Part shown: in pieces, positions 1-7,533 of the stretch
How positions within the stretch are numbered: the first letter of the stretch is position 1
How the letters are laid out: each line of letters opens with the position of its first letter
DNA from: Alphaproteobacteria bacterium
GTDB lineage: Bacteria > Pseudomonadota > Alphaproteobacteria > Elsterales > Elsteraceae
NCBI GenBank assembly: GCA_013297545.1
Contig: JAAFHH010000100.1
Span: 1 to 8,838 of the forward strand
DNA length: 8,838 bases
Direction of reading: 5' to 3'
Position numbers and translations under genes: made by a program
The notes under the pieces: model-generated
What the model was told of the DNA's origin: nothing
What the model saw: the letters and a program-made list of their open reading frames with translations, nothing else
Database searches by the model: none

Positions 1-266
1 CACCCCCCGTCGGCCGCGGCTTCGTTGCGCACATCGCGTCGGTGTCCGGCCACGGCAGTGGCGGCGAGGAGGAGTGGCGTCGCCTGCGCCGGGTGCACCC
101 AGCGCTGGAAGGATTTGAAGCACGCTATGAGCGCGCGGAGGTCGCAACCATGGGCGCCGTCACCCGCGTGTTCGCCGGCCCCAGTGCCGGGCGGGAAGAG
201 ATTGAAGCCCGCTGCCGCACGCTGATCGCGGCCGGCGTGCGCTGCGTTATCCTGGCACGGCCGTGA
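1..266 (+). CDS. SPOR-domain protein, C-terminal fragment (5' end outside window)
   Basis: Only the last 87 or so codons are present; the reading frame is open from base 3 to a TGA at 264-266 and continues off the left edge. The residues read as a SPOR domain (PF05036): a first strand with VAHIASVSG, then a helix EEEWRRLRRVHPAL, a strand region ending RVFAGP, a helix EIEARCRTLIAAG and a last strand VRCVILARP. SPOR domains bind denuded glycan strands of septal peptidoglycan in the periplasm, and usually sit at the C-terminus of proteins with an N-terminal membrane anchor, which would lie outside this window. The paired cysteine in CRTL and the final RC are common in alphaproteobacterial versions. 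An internal GTG at 42 could be called as a start, but it would cut the domain's first strand, so it is unlikely. The 3' end overlaps the convergent diguanylate cyclase gene by 20 bases. The rest of the protein and its identity cannot be judged. Confidence 0.82.
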   Translation, partial: PPVGRGFVAHIASVSGHGSGGEEEWRRLRRVHPALEGFEARYERAEVATMGAVTRVFAGPSAGREEIEARCRTLIAAGVRCVILARP

Positions 267-1410
267 AAATCACGACCTGATCCCGGCCGCCGCGTTTGGC
301 GGTGTAGGCGGCATCGTCCGCGCGCTTCATCACCTCGGTGATCGACCGCGTTGCTGAATCCGGCCCACCGATGCCGAAGCTGCCGGTCAGGGAGACCGTG
401 GCGGCCCCGCTCATCAGCGGGGTTGTGCGCAGGCGCTGCAGCATGCGGCCGGCCAGCACGCGGGCATCCTCCGGTGTGGTATCCGGGCACAAGACCACGA
501 ATTCATCGCCGCCGATGCGCGCGAACAAGTCCGTTGGCCTGAGTTCGGTTTGGCCGATCGTCGCGACCAGCTTCAACGCCTCGTCCCCGACCGCGTGGCC
601 GTGGGTGTCGTTCACCTGCTTGAAGTGGTCGATATCGAACAAGATCAGCGCGAACGGCTGGCGGTGGCGCTGCCAGCGGCTGAATTCGTGCTGCGACTGG
701 CGATCAAACACCCGGCGTGCCACGAGACCGGTCAGGCTGTCGCGATCCGCTTCGCGCGCGGTGTGCGCCGCATGACGTTCGGCCACCAGCACCAACGCTG
801 TCACCGCAAGCAGCACCGCGACGATGATGGTGCCGACCATCACAATCGCCATGAACAGCGTGGGTGCAGCGATCGGCACCACACCCATGGCAATCGCGAC
901 CACCCGAATGATTGGATTGGCGATCAAGGCGATGCCAGTCGCCACCAGCAACACGCCGCCTATGCGGTGATCCGCCTTCGGCAGTGCGCGCGCAACCCAC
1001 AGCAGCAGCACTCCATAGACAGCGTAGCCCGCATTGGTAAGACCGAACGCTGCCGGTTCGCGCCCAAGGCCAAGGGAGAGGACTGCTTGCACCACCACCA
1101 TCAGGCCGGTGCCGATGGCGAGCCACAGCCGTAGCAGCGGCACACGACAGCTGTCCGCCAAACCATCCAACGTCAGCGCAAGGCCGATCAGCGACAGTGC
1201 GCGACCAGATGTGGCCATCAGCGGCGTCTCTTGCGTCAGTCCCAAGAAGATCTGGACCGAGGCGATCGCGGAGACCAGAAACCCGATGCCCAATTGCCGA
1301 GGCAGACCCCAGGGTGTGCCGCGTTCTCGAATGACGAGGAAGATCAGACCAATCGTTGCCAGTAGAATTGAGTGTAGACTGGCAAATACAAACAACCCAA
1401 CCTGCCCCAT
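247..1410 (-). CDS. Membrane-bound diguanylate cyclase (GGDEF), copy 1
   Basis: The 387-residue protein has about seven hydrophobic segments (roughly residues 5-27, 40-58, 71-86, 92-115, 121-142, 151-177 and 181-213) followed directly by a GGDEF domain (about 218-380). It should make cyclic di-GMP from two GTP on the cytoplasmic face of the inner membrane. The signature GGDEF is at 300-304, the metal-binding segment reads FDIDHFKQVND, and the end has ADDAAYTAKRGGRD. An intact inhibitory I-site, RPTD at 291-294, lies five residues before GGDEF, so product feedback inhibition is expected. The N-terminal sensor is not a named MASE type that I recognise; its ligand is unknown. The ATG at 1408-1410 is preceded by GGGGA five bases upstream and matches the start of the paralogue next door. 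The gene lies 91 bases downstream of that paralogue on the same strand, so they may be co-transcribed. Its 3' end overlaps the convergent SPOR gene. Confidence 0.93.
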   Translation of the reverse strand: MGQVGLFVFASLHSILLATIGLIFLVIRERGTPWGLPRQLGIGFLVSAIASVQIFLGLTQETPLMATSGRALSLIGLALTLDGLADSCRVPLLRLWLAIGTGLMVVVQAVLSLGLGREPAAFGLTNAGYAVYGVLLLWVARALPKADHRIGGVLLVATGIALIANPIIRVVAIAMGVVPIAAPTLFMAIVMVGTIIVAVLLAVTALVLVAERHAAHTAREADRDSLTGLVARRVFDRQSQHEFSRWQRHRQPFALILFDIDHFKQVNDTHGHAVGDEALKLVATIGQTELRPTDLFARIGGDEFVVLCPDTTPEDARVLAGRMLQRLRTTPLMSGAATVSLTGSFGIGGPDSATRSITEVMKRADDAAYTAKRGGRDQVVIFTAVPG

Positions 1411-1501
1411 CTGATCCCCGTCTCGCCCGCGCGCCGCACTATGGTTAACCGAGAAATAGGGCGGGTCCCACTGAAGAGTAGTCTCGACTGCTAGCGCGAG
1501 C

Positions 1502-2659
1502 TTAGCTGTCGCCGTAGATCACCACGCGGTCACGCCCGCCGCGCTTAGCACTATATGCCGCGTCATCGGCGCGTTTGACCACGTGGGCCACCGTGTCGGA
1601 GCCATCTTCCGGACCGCTGACGCCGAAGCTCGCGGTCAGCGTCAGGGTCACTGCCGGGGTGACCAGCGGGGTCTGGCGCAGGCGCTCCATCATCCGGGCG
1701 GCAAGCGCGGCCGCGGCTTGGGGTTCCGTGTCGGGGCACAGCACAACGAATTCGTCGCCGCCGAGCCGCGCGAACAAGTCGGTTGGCCGCAGCGCGCTTT
1801 CGCCAAGCTTGGCGACCAACAGCAGGGCCTGGTCGCCGACATCGTGGCCATAACTGTCGTTGACGCGCTTGAAGTGATCGATGTCGAACAAGATCACCGC
1901 GAACGGTCGCTTGTAGCGCTGCCAGCGGCTGAATTCATACAACATCTGCCGGTCGAACAGCCGGCGCGAGGCGAGACTTGTCAGGCTATCGCGCTGGGCT
2001 TCGCGCGCCACCTGTGCGGCATAGCGTTCGGCCACCATCACCAGCGCCGTGATCGCGATCAACACCGCGACCACGATGGTGGCGGCCATCACCAGGCCAA
2101 CGAACACCGACGTCGCCGCAACCGGGCTGGCACCCATCAGGATCCCGCCAATGCGCAGGGCCGAATTGGCGACCAAAGCAACACCGGAGACGATCAACAG
2201 GCCAATGCCAATGCCGTGATCAGCCTTCGGCAGCCGGCCAGCCAGCCATAAGATCAGCACGCCAAAAGTGGCGTAGCCGATGTTGGTGGCGACGGCACCG
2301 GCCGTCTCATCCCCAAGCAGCCACGCGAGCAGCCCCTGCCCGACGGCGAGTGCCAGCGTGCCGGCGGCCAGGTACCGGCGCGCCAGGGCGACGCGCCCGG
2401 CCTCCGTCAAACCATCGAAGGTGAGGCCCAGCGCCACCAGCGACAGGCCGCGGCCGATGCTGCTGATCGCCGCATTCCCTTCGGCATAGCCGAACACGAT
2501 CTGCGCGGACGCCAGTGCTGAGAGCAAAAACCCAATGCCGAATTGGCGTGGCAGCCCCCAGGGCGCGCCGAGCTCGCGGATCGTGATGAACACCAGGCCA
2601 ATGGTGGCCAGCAGCATCACATGCAGGCCAGCGAAGGCAATACCACCGAGTTGCGACAT
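1502..2659 (-). CDS. Membrane-bound diguanylate cyclase (GGDEF), copy 2
   Basis: The 385-residue protein has the same layout as copy 1: about seven membrane segments in the first ~213 residues, then a GGDEF domain. GGDEF is again at 300-304 and the I-site RPTD at 291-294. Hand alignment of the two proteins needs no gap and gives 227 identities in 384 positions: about 65% in the catalytic part (104 of 160) and 55% in the membrane part (123 of 224). Both active site and feedback site are intact, so it should synthesise c-di-GMP. I chose the ATG at 2657-2659 because MSQLG aligns with MGQVG of copy 1 and a GGGAG lies four bases upstream. A longer reading from a TTG at 2719 would add 20 residues without counterpart in copy 1 and would run through a hairpin. 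The gene starts 104 bases after the aminotransferase stop, so it may have its own promoter or be read through. What the membrane part senses is unknown. Confidence 0.93.
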   Translation of the reverse strand: MSQLGGIAFAGLHVMLLATIGLVFITIRELGAPWGLPRQFGIGFLLSALASAQIVFGYAEGNAAISSIGRGLSLVALGLTFDGLTEAGRVALARRYLAAGTLALAVGQGLLAWLLGDETAGAVATNIGYATFGVLILWLAGRLPKADHGIGIGLLIVSGVALVANSALRIGGILMGASPVAATSVFVGLVMAATIVVAVLIAITALVMVAERYAAQVAREAQRDSLTSLASRRLFDRQMLYEFSRWQRYKRPFAVILFDIDHFKRVNDSYGHDVGDQALLLVAKLGESALRPTDLFARLGGDEFVVLCPDTEPQAAAALAARMMERLRQTPLVTPAVTLTLTASFGVSGPEDGSDTVAHVVKRADDAAYSAKRGGRDRVVIYGDS

Positions 2660-2684
2660 CCGCGCTCCCGCGTTCGGGCCCTGC

Positions 2685-2704
2685 GGCAGCACGACCGTGC
2701 TGCC
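2685..2704. repeat. Perfect inverted repeat (hairpin) in the leader of cyclase copy 2
   Basis: GGCAGCACG (2685-2693) and CGTGCTGCC (2696-2704) form a nine-base perfect GC-rich stem around two bases; sterically, an eight-base stem with a GACC or GGTC tetraloop is more realistic. It lies in the 104-base gap between the aminotransferase stop and the cyclase copy 2 start, about 25 bases before that ATG. Neither strand has a T-run after it, so it is not a textbook Rho-independent terminator. It could be a T-less terminator or mRNA 3'-end stabiliser for the aminotransferase, or a structure in the cyclase leader. The repeat is seen directly; the role is open. Confidence 0.6.
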
Positions 2705-2763
2705 CCCAAACGCCGCCAAGCATAGTCGAAATCAATGTCACTTTGTGAACAGGAGGTGACGGC

Positions 2764-3948
2764 CTAGCTAGCGACCGGCCCCGCGTTGCCTGCAAGGCTC
2801 GCCAGTGCGGCTTGAATCCCACCGCTCTGGTGCGGAATACCGGCTTGGGTCAGGCCCAACTCGACGGCCGCGATCACACCCGCGACCAGCCCATCGTGGA
2901 AGTCGCCCAGATGTCCAATGCGAAACACGCGGTCCGCCAGCGGCCCCAGCCCATTGCCGAGCGACATGTTCGATCGCTCCAGCACGATTTGCCGGAACCG
3001 GTCGGCCGAGTGGCCTTCGGGCAAGCGCACGGCGGTCAGGACAGGTGACTCGGCCGTCGGATCGGCGCACTGCACCTCGAAGCCCCAGTGCCGCACCGCC
3101 CGGCGGGTCGCCTCTCCCGCGCGCTGGTGGCGGGCGAACACGGCCGGCCAGCCTTCGCCCTCCAGCAAGTCGAGGGCGACTTTCAGGCCTTGCAGCAAGT
3201 TGGTCGACGGTGTGTAGGGAAAGAAGCCCTTGGCGTTGATCGCAATCATGTCCTCCCAATCCCAGAACGATCGCGGCAGCCGGGCGGTTTCGGCGGCCTT
3301 GCGGGCTTTCTGGGAGACCGCGTTGAAGGACAGGCCGGGCGGCAGCATCAGACCCTTTTGTGAGCCGGCAACCGTGACATCCACCCCCCACTCATCATGG
3401 CGATACTCGATCGAGGCGAGCGAAGAGATGGTATCGACCAGCAGCAGCGCCGGGTGGCTCGCACGATCAAGCGCGCGCCGCACGGCCGCGATGTCGGTGA
3501 CGCAGCCGGTGGAGGTTTCATTGTGCACAACCGCCACCGCCTTGATGCGATGGCCCTTGTCCTCCCGCAAGCGGGCTTCGATCGCATCGGCGGGGGCGCC
3601 GCGCCGCCAGTCCGTCGCGAGAAACTCCGTCTCAAGCCCGAGCTTGGTCGCCATGCGCTGCCACAAAGTCGCGAACCAGCCGGTTTCCGCCATCAGCACC
3701 AGATCGCCGGGCGACAGGGTGTTGACCAGCGCTGCTTCCCACGCACCGGTCCCGGATGCTGGGTAGATCACCACCGGCTCCGCGGAGCCGAACACCGTGC
3801 GGACGCGGGTCAGCACGTCGAGCGCGAGGTCCCGGAACTCCGGGCCGCGATGGTCGATCGTCGGCTTCGCGATCGCCGCCAGCACCGGCAACGGCGTGTT
3901 GCTCGGCCCAGGGATCTGCAGGAAGTGCCGGCCGGTTGCAGTACTCAT
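2764..3948 (-). CDS. Class V aminotransferase, serine/alanine-glyoxylate type
   Basis: The 394-residue protein is a full-length PLP-dependent fold-type I aminotransferase of the alanine/serine-glyoxylate family. Visible landmarks are IPGPSNTP (12-19), SGTGAWE (65-71, phosphate side), NETSTG (143-148), the PLP-ring aspartate in VDTISS (D172), the Schiff-base lysine in GSQKGLMLPPG (K198) and the substrate-carboxylate arginine in FRIGHLGD (R343). It should move an amino group from serine, alanine or aspartate onto glyoxylate, giving glycine plus hydroxypyruvate, pyruvate or oxaloacetate, in the cytosol. The family also contains BhcA (aspartate-glyoxylate) and ureidoglycine-glyoxylate enzymes; sequence alone does not decide the donor. 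The ATG at 3946-3948 has a strong AGGGGGA seven bases upstream and starts just before the conserved N-terminus; a reading from 4005 would enter the promoter. It is divergent from a 2-hydroxyacid dehydrogenase that could supply glyoxylate. Confidence 0.92.
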   Translation of the reverse strand: MSTATGRHFLQIPGPSNTPLPVLAAIAKPTIDHRGPEFRDLALDVLTRVRTVFGSAEPVVIYPASGTGAWEAALVNTLSPGDLVLMAETGWFATLWQRMATKLGLETEFLATDWRRGAPADAIEARLREDKGHRIKAVAVVHNETSTGCVTDIAAVRRALDRASHPALLLVDTISSLASIEYRHDEWGVDVTVAGSQKGLMLPPGLSFNAVSQKARKAAETARLPRSFWDWEDMIAINAKGFFPYTPSTNLLQGLKVALDLLEGEGWPAVFARHQRAGEATRRAVRHWGFEVQCADPTAESPVLTAVRLPEGHSADRFRQIVLERSNMSLGNGLGPLADRVFRIGHLGDFHDGLVAGVIAAVELGLTQAGIPHQSGGIQAALASLAGNAGPVAS

Positions 3949-4015
3949 GACGTTTCCCCCTTCGTTCTTAGGCGCAGTTTTGTATAATGTATGCGATCGA
4001 CGCAAGGGGGGAACG
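3949..4015. promoter_or_regulatory. Divergent promoter region between aminotransferase and dehydrogenase
   Basis: This 67-base gap must carry the start signals of both flanking genes. On the plus strand a perfect TATAAT lies at 3983-3988, preceded by TG at 3981-3982; no good -35 is visible 16-18 bases upstream. The same place holds an imperfect palindrome, GTATAATGTATGC (3982-3994), of form GyATA-N3-TATrC, a plausible operator for the FCD-type GntR regulator encoded two genes away. Ribosome sites flank the region: AAGGGGGG at 4004-4011 for the dehydrogenase, and AGGGGGA on the minus strand (about 3956-3962) for the aminotransferase. The minus-strand promoter is not clear by eye. The local drop in GC against the GC-rich genes supports a regulatory role. 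Confidence 0.6.
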
Positions 4016-6862
4016 ATGGCGGAGTGGCAAACCCGGCTGAAAGCAGCACTTAAGGGTGAGCTTTCGACTGATGCTGCAACCCGGGGGCGCTATGCGACCG
4101 ACGCGTCGATCTATCAGATCGTACCGGCGGCCGTGGCGTTCCCGCGCGATGCGGCGGACATTGAAACGGCCGTCAGCATCGCGCATGAGGCCGGTGTGCC
4201 GGTGATCGCGCGCGGCGGCGGTACCTCCCAGAATGGTCAGCCGATCGGCACCGGCCTGGTGCTCGACTGTTCGCGCCACTTCAACCGCTTGCTCGACTAT
4301 CAGCCGGAGCAGCGCGAAGTCACGGTCGAGCCCGGCATGGTGCTGGAGCAGCTGAACCAGCGCCTGCGCCGGGACGGTTTGTTCTTTGCCGTTGAGCCCT
4401 CCACCGCATCGCGCTGCACGCTCGGCGGCATGACCGGCAACAATTCCTGCGGTGCCCGCTCGATCCGTTACGGACGGATGTCGGACAATGTGCTGGCGAT
4501 CGAGGCGGTGGACGCCGAAGGCCAGCGCTTTCGCTTCGATCAGACGGGTGCCCATGGCAGCCAGCGCCACATCGCCCTTGGCCAATCGCTGATTGAGCTC
4601 GCGGAGCGCCACCGCGCCGAGATCGACGCCCGCTTCCCGAAACTGCAGCGCCGGGTCGGCGGCTATAACCTCGATGAGCTGATCCTGCCGCAACCGAACC
4701 TGGCGCGCTTGCTGGTGGGGTCCGAAGGCACGCTCGGGATATCCACCGCGATCACCTTGTCCCTAACCGAGGTGCCAGCGCACCGCGTGCTCGGCATCTG
4801 CCAGTTCCCCGATTTCCGCAGCGCCATGGCGACCACCCAGTATCTGGTGGAACTGGCACCGATCGCGGTCGAGCTGGTCGATCGCAATATCCTGGCGCTT
4901 GGCGATGAAAGCCCGGTGTTCGCCGCCACCTTGAAGGCGATGACCCGCGGCCGGCCCGATTGCCTGCTGATCGTCGAATTCGCCGGCGAGGCCCTCGATC
5001 CCCTGCTGCAGCGCTTGCACGCGCTCGATCAGTGCATGGCCGATCATGGCTTTGCCGATGCCGTGGTCGCGATCACCGACCCCGCCCAGCAAAAGAAAGT
5101 GTGGGAGGTGCGCGAGGCCTGCCTCAACATCATGATGTCGATGAAGGGCGACGCGAAGCCGATCTCCTTCATCGAAGACTGCGCGGTGCCGCTGGAGCAT
5201 CTGGCGGACTACACGGCGGCAATCGACGATCTGTTCCAACGCCATGGCACGCGCGGCACTTGGTACGCCCACGCCTCCGTCGGGTGCTTGCACGTCCGCC
5301 CAATCCTGAACATGAAAACACCCGAAGGGGCGGTTGCCATGCGCGGCATTGCGGAGGCCGCGTGCGACCTGGTGAAGCGCTACAAGGGCAGCTATTCCGG
5401 CGAGCATGGCGACGGCCTGTCGCGCTCCGAATTCATCGAGCCGATGTTCGGCGCCACGCTTACCCGCGCGTTCGAAGCGGTGAAGGATGGCTTTGACCCC
5501 GATAACCACCTGAACCCCGGCAAGATCGTGCGCCCGGATCGCTTCGATGATCGCACCCTGATGCGCTTTGCACCGGGCTACCAGACCCGGCTGCCAGGGC
5601 CCGAAGCCCTCGACTGGTCCGCCGCCGGTGGCTTCGCGGCTGCCGTGGAGATGTGCAACAACAACGGCACCTGCCGGCGCCTCTCGACCGGTGTGATGTG
5701 CCCGTCCTACCGGGTGACCAAGGACGAAACCCACTCGACGCGCGGGCGGGCGAACACGCTGCGCCTGGCCCTGTCGGATCAACTGGGTCCCGATGCGCTG
5801 ACCTCGGTCGAGACCAAGGCGGCGCTTGATCTGTGCGTCGGCTGCAAGGCGTGCCAGCGCGAATGCCCGACCGGGGTCGACATGGCGCGCATGAAAACCG
5901 AAGTGCTGTCCCATTACTACGCCCGCCACGGCCTGCCCTGGCGGGAACGGCTGGTCGCCTATCTGCCGCGCTACGCGCCGATCGCGGCCCGGCTGCGCGG
6001 GCTGCTGAACCTGCGCAACCGGGTGCCGGCACTGGCACGCCTCACCGAACGCTGGTTCGGCCTGGCCGCTGCACGCCCGCTGCCGATCTGGCAGGCCGCC
6101 TGGCAGGATCCGAGCAGCGCCAGCGCTGTGGTTGGCGATGGCCGCGACGTCGTGCTGTTTGCCGACACCTTCAACCGCCACTTCGATCCCGCGCTGCTAA
6201 CCCAAGCCGTGCGCGTGCTGACGGCAGCCGGCTACCGGCTGCACCGGCCTGATGTCACCGGCCGCGGCCTCTGCTGCGGGCGGACGTTCTTGGCGAGCGG
6301 CCTGGTCAATGAGGCACGCGCAGAACTTCGCCGCACGGCCGCGGCCCTCACCCCTTTGGTGCAGGCCGGTGCCCGCATCGTCGGGTTGGAGCCGTCCTGC
6401 CTGATCACCTTGCGCGATGAGATCAAGAGCCTGCTGCCCGCCGCCGAGGCAGCCCCAATCGCCAGTGCCGCCCTGCTGATCGAAGAGTTGCTGGTGCAAG
6501 ACGGCGTGCGCTTGGGCCTGAACAGCCTGGGGACGATCACCGCACACCTGCACGGCCACTGCCACCAGAAAGCCGCCGGCGCCATGGGCGCGGTGGAGGC
6601 GGTGTTGCGCCAAATCCCGGACCTCACCGTGCAGCCAATCGAGTCCAGCTGCTGCGGCATGGCCGGATCGTTCGGCTACGCGGTCGAGCACCAGGAAGTC
6701 TCGAAAGCGATGGCGGAACTCTCGCTGTTGCCCGCGGTCCGAGCGGCTGGTCCCAAAGACCTGGTGGTCGCCGATGGCACCAGCTGCCGCCACCAGATCG
6801 CCGATGGCAGTGGCCGCGATGCGCTGCACGTCGTCAGCGTGCTCGACCGGGCGCTTGCCTGA
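4016..6862 (+). CDS. Fused FAD/Fe-S D-2-hydroxyacid dehydrogenase (GlcD-GlcF type, D-lactate dehydrogenase/YdiJ-like)
   Basis: The 948-residue protein joins a GlcD-like flavoprotein to a GlcF-like iron-sulfur half. The FAD-binding domain (about 35-180) has the phosphate loop ARGGGTSQNG (65-74) and TLGGMTGNNSCGA. The FAD-oxidase C-terminal domain (about 260-505) contains GEHGDG (462-467, family active-site histidine H464) and LNPGKIV. A dicluster ferredoxin domain follows: cysteines 547, 553 and 562 (ending CP), then CxxCxxCxxxCP at 607-617. Two cysteine-rich CCG-type units end the protein, with CCG at 753-755, PSC at 795, HCH around 849 and CCGMAGSFGY from 879. It should oxidise a D-2-hydroxyacid to the 2-oxoacid at the inner membrane face and pass electrons to quinone or another carrier. 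Family members act on D-lactate, D-2-hydroxyglutarate or glycolate; the aminotransferase neighbour makes glycolate or a related acid attractive, but this is inference. The ATG at 4016 has AAGGGGGG five bases upstream; an upstream in-frame start at 3797 lies in the aminotransferase gene. TGATG couples it to the GntR gene. Confidence 0.93.
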   Translation: MAEWQTRLKAALKGELSTDAATRGRYATDASIYQIVPAAVAFPRDAADIETAVSIAHEAGVPVIARGGGTSQNGQPIGTGLVLDCSRHFNRLLDYQPEQREVTVEPGMVLEQLNQRLRRDGLFFAVEPSTASRCTLGGMTGNNSCGARSIRYGRMSDNVLAIEAVDAEGQRFRFDQTGAHGSQRHIALGQSLIELAERHRAEIDARFPKLQRRVGGYNLDELILPQPNLARLLVGSEGTLGISTAITLSLTEVPAHRVLGICQFPDFRSAMATTQYLVELAPIAVELVDRNILALGDESPVFAATLKAMTRGRPDCLLIVEFAGEALDPLLQRLHALDQCMADHGFADAVVAITDPAQQKKVWEVREACLNIMMSMKGDAKPISFIEDCAVPLEHLADYTAAIDDLFQRHGTRGTWYAHASVGCLHVRPILNMKTPEGAVAMRGIAEAACDLVKRYKGSYSGEHGDGLSRSEFIEPMFGATLTRAFEAVKDGFDPDNHLNPGKIVRPDRFDDRTLMRFAPGYQTRLPGPEALDWSAAGGFAAAVEMCNNNGTCRRLSTGVMCPSYRVTKDETHSTRGRANTLRLALSDQLGPDALTSVETKAALDLCVGCKACQRECPTGVDMARMKTEVLSHYYARHGLPWRERLVAYLPRYAPIAARLRGLLNLRNRVPALARLTERWFGLAAARPLPIWQAAWQDPSSASAVVGDGRDVVLFADTFNRHFDPALLTQAVRVLTAAGYRLHRPDVTGRGLCCGRTFLASGLVNEARAELRRTAAALTPLVQAGARIVGLEPSCLITLRDEIKSLLPAAEAAPIASAALLIEELLVQDGVRLGLNSLGTITAHLHGHCHQKAAGAMGAVEAVLRQIPDLTVQPIESSCCGMAGSFGYAVEHQEVSKAMAELSLLPAVRAAGPKDLVVADGTSCRHQIADGSGRDALHVVSVLDRALA

Positions 6863-7533
6863 TGGACACGCCGCTGTCACACCGATCCCTGCCAGATATC
6901 GCGGCCGAGCGCCTGCGCGCGCTTATTCATGATGGCACCCTGCCGCCCGGCGCTCGACTGGCGGAGATTGAGCTGGCGGAGCGCTTCGGCATCTCTCGCA
7001 CGCCCGTGCGCGAAGCCATCAAGATGCTGGCCAGCGAAGGGCTGGCAGAACTGCTGCCGAACCGCGGCGCGCGGGTGCCGCGCATCTCTGACGAGGACTT
7101 GCGGGATTTGGTGGAAGCAATCGGCGGCCTGGAGGGAATTGCCGCCGATCTCGCTGCCGCGCGCATAACCAAAGCCGAACTGGACACGATCCGCGGCCAC
7201 CACGCCCTGTTGCTGGAGGCGTATGCCGGCCGCGACGCGGATGCGTATTTCATCCACAACCGCGCGATCCACGAAGCGATCATGGCCGCCGCCCGCAACC
7301 GGCCGCTGCAGGATCTCTACCGCAGCCTCGCCATCCGGATGAACCCGCTGCGCTTTCGCGCCGCCATGGACGAGGCGGGCTGGGCGAATGCTGTCGCGGA
7401 ACACGAACAAATGCTCGTGCTGCTGGCCCGTCGCGACGGCAAAGCCCTGCTGGATCTCATGCGCGCCCATGTGCGGGGGAAAGAAACAACGATCGCAGCG
7501 GCGTTTGGAACAGTATCGCCCCTCCCCCCGTAA
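6862..7533 (+). CDS. GntR-family transcriptional regulator, FadR/FCD subfamily
   Basis: The 223-residue protein has an N-terminal winged helix (about 8-75) with the GntR signature: LHDG-like LIHDGTLPPGARLAE, then LAERFGISRTPVREAIKML, then a wing ending NRGARVPRIS. The C-terminal FCD ligand domain (about 80-207) keeps the likely metal-binding set N133, H137 (NRAIH), H181 (AEHEQM) and H203 (RAHV); such domains bind small carboxylates. Its ATG at 6862-6864 shares one base with the dehydrogenase TGA (TGATG), so translation is coupled and the regulator is made with the enzyme. FCD regulators of this kind usually control their own operon or a divergent gene, so it probably responds to the dehydrogenase substrate or product and acts in the 3949-4015 region; that is inference. 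The stop TAA lies inside the terminator hairpin. Function family is sure, ligand unknown. Confidence 0.93.
   Translation: MDTPLSHRSLPDIAAERLRALIHDGTLPPGARLAEIELAERFGISRTPVREAIKMLASEGLAELLPNRGARVPRISDEDLRDLVEAIGGLEGIAADLAAARITKAELDTIRGHHALLLEAYAGRDADAYFIHNRAIHEAIMAAARNRPLQDLYRSLAIRMNPLRFRAAMDEAGWANAVAEHEQMLVLLARRDGKALLDLMRAHVRGKETTIAAAFGTVSPLPP

Noticed and set aside
550..1134. Plus-strand open frame opposite cyclase copy 1, with His-rich translation
   Set aside because: It is the antisense image of a hydrophobic membrane domain in GC-rich DNA; a similar frame appears opposite copy 2, as expected from paralogues rather than from a second gene.
1411..1501. Possible promoter or terminator between the two cyclases
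   Set aside because: Only a four-base stem and weak box-like hexamers are visible; nothing convincing enough to annotate.
2751..2759. Perfect Shine-Dalgarno-like AGGAGGTGA on the plus strand
   Set aside because: No plausible start with a long frame follows within normal spacing; the sequence is in the gap between two minus-strand genes.
2764..3948. Assignment of the aminotransferase as BhcA of the beta-hydroxyaspartate cycle
   Set aside because: The dehydratase, aldolase and imine reductase genes of that cycle and its IclR-type regulator are not here; the family resemblance alone does not fix the donor.
3797..4015. N-terminal extension of the dehydrogenase by 73 codons
   Set aside because: It would overlap the divergent aminotransferase gene and the promoter. 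The ATG at 4016 has a strong ribosome site and the protein is complete from there.
4763..6181. Long open frame on the minus strand (472 codons) inside the dehydrogenase gene
   Set aside because: It mirrors a high-GC real gene, its translation is rich in His, Arg, Gln and Gly with no domain, and the plus-strand protein has every family motif.
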